Shown: piece by piece, positions 5,529-5,755 of the stretch
Layout of the letters: each line of letters begins with the position of its first letter
How positions within the stretch are numbered: position 1 is the first letter of the stretch
Origin: Dehalococcoidales bacterium
Lineage (GTDB): Bacteria; Chloroflexota; Dehalococcoidia; Dehalococcoidales; RBG-16-60-22
Direction of reading: 5' to 3'
DNA: 5,755 nucleotides
Assembly: GCA_030628245.1 (NCBI GenBank)
Contig: DAOVRI010000114.1
Location: 1-5,755, forward strand
Notes under the pieces: generated by a model
The model's database searches: none
Told to the model about the DNA's origin: nothing
What the model saw: only the letters and a program-made list of their open reading frames with translations
Made by a program: the position numbers and the translations under genes

Positions 5529-5631
5529 TATCTTTTCCCACCCTGCTTGCCTGCCGTAGCTCTCGCCTGCCAAAGCTCAGGAGGAGCGGCGAGCAGGTTA
5601 GCGTAGGCTGGCCACCCTCGTATCATCAACG
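5523..5631. repeat. GC-rich hairpin element with short terminal inverted repeats (MITE- or REP-like)
   Basis: The stretch is bounded by CGTTGAT (5523-5529) and its complement ATCAACG (5625-5631). Inside, CCTGCTTGCC (5542-5551) can pair with GGCGAGCAGG (5588-5597), ten pairs including one G-U. Between the arms are two imperfect 16-bp direct repeats starting GCCTGCC and sharing AGCTC (5549-5564 and 5565-5580), and a small hairpin GCTC-AGGAG-GAGC (5575-5587). No convincing coding frame covers it; the minus-strand frame at 5432-5629 arises from the repeats. It could be a small non-autonomous element, a structured RNA or a terminator-like region. Confidence 0.45.
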
Positions 5632-5683
5632 GCTTAGCCCGCAGTATATTCCTACCCTTCCCAAATAGAGAATAAAAGATTAC

Positions 5684-5755
5684 TTAATGCTTACCCTTCA
5701 TTACGGCACGTCTCGCCTTTATTTGCAGGCTCTTAGTCACGGTTAGAGGAATAAC
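5684..5755 (-). CDS. possible C-terminal end of a gene entering from the right (partial)
   Basis: Reading leftward from the window edge, one minus-strand frame is open for 23 codons and ends at TAA (5684-5686); the other two frames stop within a few codons. The end of the peptide is basic (KSLQIKARRAVMKGKH), as in nucleic-acid-binding protein tails. The run is too short to exclude chance, and no family is assigned. Confidence 0.28.
   Translation of the reverse strand, partial: VIPLTVTKSLQIKARRAVMKGKH

Larger units (their letters stand above)
5375..5755. other. right-hand region without a confident gene
   Basis: After the MBL stop this 381-base stretch holds the short ORF at 5394, the hairpin element at 5523-5631, an AT-richer segment (5640-5683) in which I see nothing definite, and a possible minus-strand gene end. 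No tRNA, rRNA or T-tract terminator was recognised. Confidence 0.6.

Noticed and set aside
5432..5629. 65-residue minus-strand ORF
   Set aside because: Its composition follows from translating the GC-rich repeats, and no ribosome binding site or domain is seen.

Overview
The window reads as bacterial chromosome of moderate GC content, with compact genes, Shine-Dalgarno sites and sigma-70-type promoters. The mix of genes (an OFA/MCT-like MFS carrier, a SnoaL-like protein, a D-2-hydroxyacid dehydrogenase, an MBL-fold hydrolase and an isolated pilin-like protein) would suit an anaerobic or sediment bacterium such as a Chloroflexota/Dehalococcoidia-type organism. That assignment is an inference from gene style; no marker gene is present.

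Layout. Positions 1-182 hold the possible tail of an upstream gene and a weak promoter. A small type IV pilin-like protein follows (183-542, +), lacking one residue in its N-terminal motif. After an extended -10 promoter comes a 12-TM MFS transporter (708-1970, +). It converges on a two-gene minus-strand operon: a D-2-hydroxyacid dehydrogenase (2649-3665) followed by a SnoaL/NTF2-like protein (1967-2620). The MFS and SnoaL genes share the tetranucleotide CTAG, which supplies both stop codons. Upstream of the dehydrogenase on the same strand is a visibly AT-rich toxin-antitoxin module: an AbrB/MazE-type antitoxin (4049-4342) and a RelE/ParE-fold toxin (3746-4039, TTG start). Its promoter is consensus at both boxes and is overlain by GTGGG repeats and a palindrome. 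The stretch from the -10 box to the antitoxin start is a 4-bp-periodic repeat. A divergent promoter at 4455-4483 drives an MBL-fold metallohydrolase (4562-5374, +) whose zinc motif begins with Glu instead of His. The last 380 bases hold a broken or short ORF with a leading GGAGG, a GC-rich hairpin/repeat element with short terminal inverted repeats, and possibly the end of a minus-strand gene.

How the parts may fit together. Transporter, hydroxyacid dehydrogenase, SnoaL-like protein and MBL hydrolase would suit uptake and processing of a small organic acid or ester, but the substrate cannot be read from the sequence. The TA module looks like an insertion into this metabolic neighbourhood. No CRISPR array, rRNA, tRNA or complete IS element was seen. 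The most unusual signals are the pilin motif deletion, the repeat-built leader and operator of the TA module, the Glu-substituted MBL site and the structured element near the right end.
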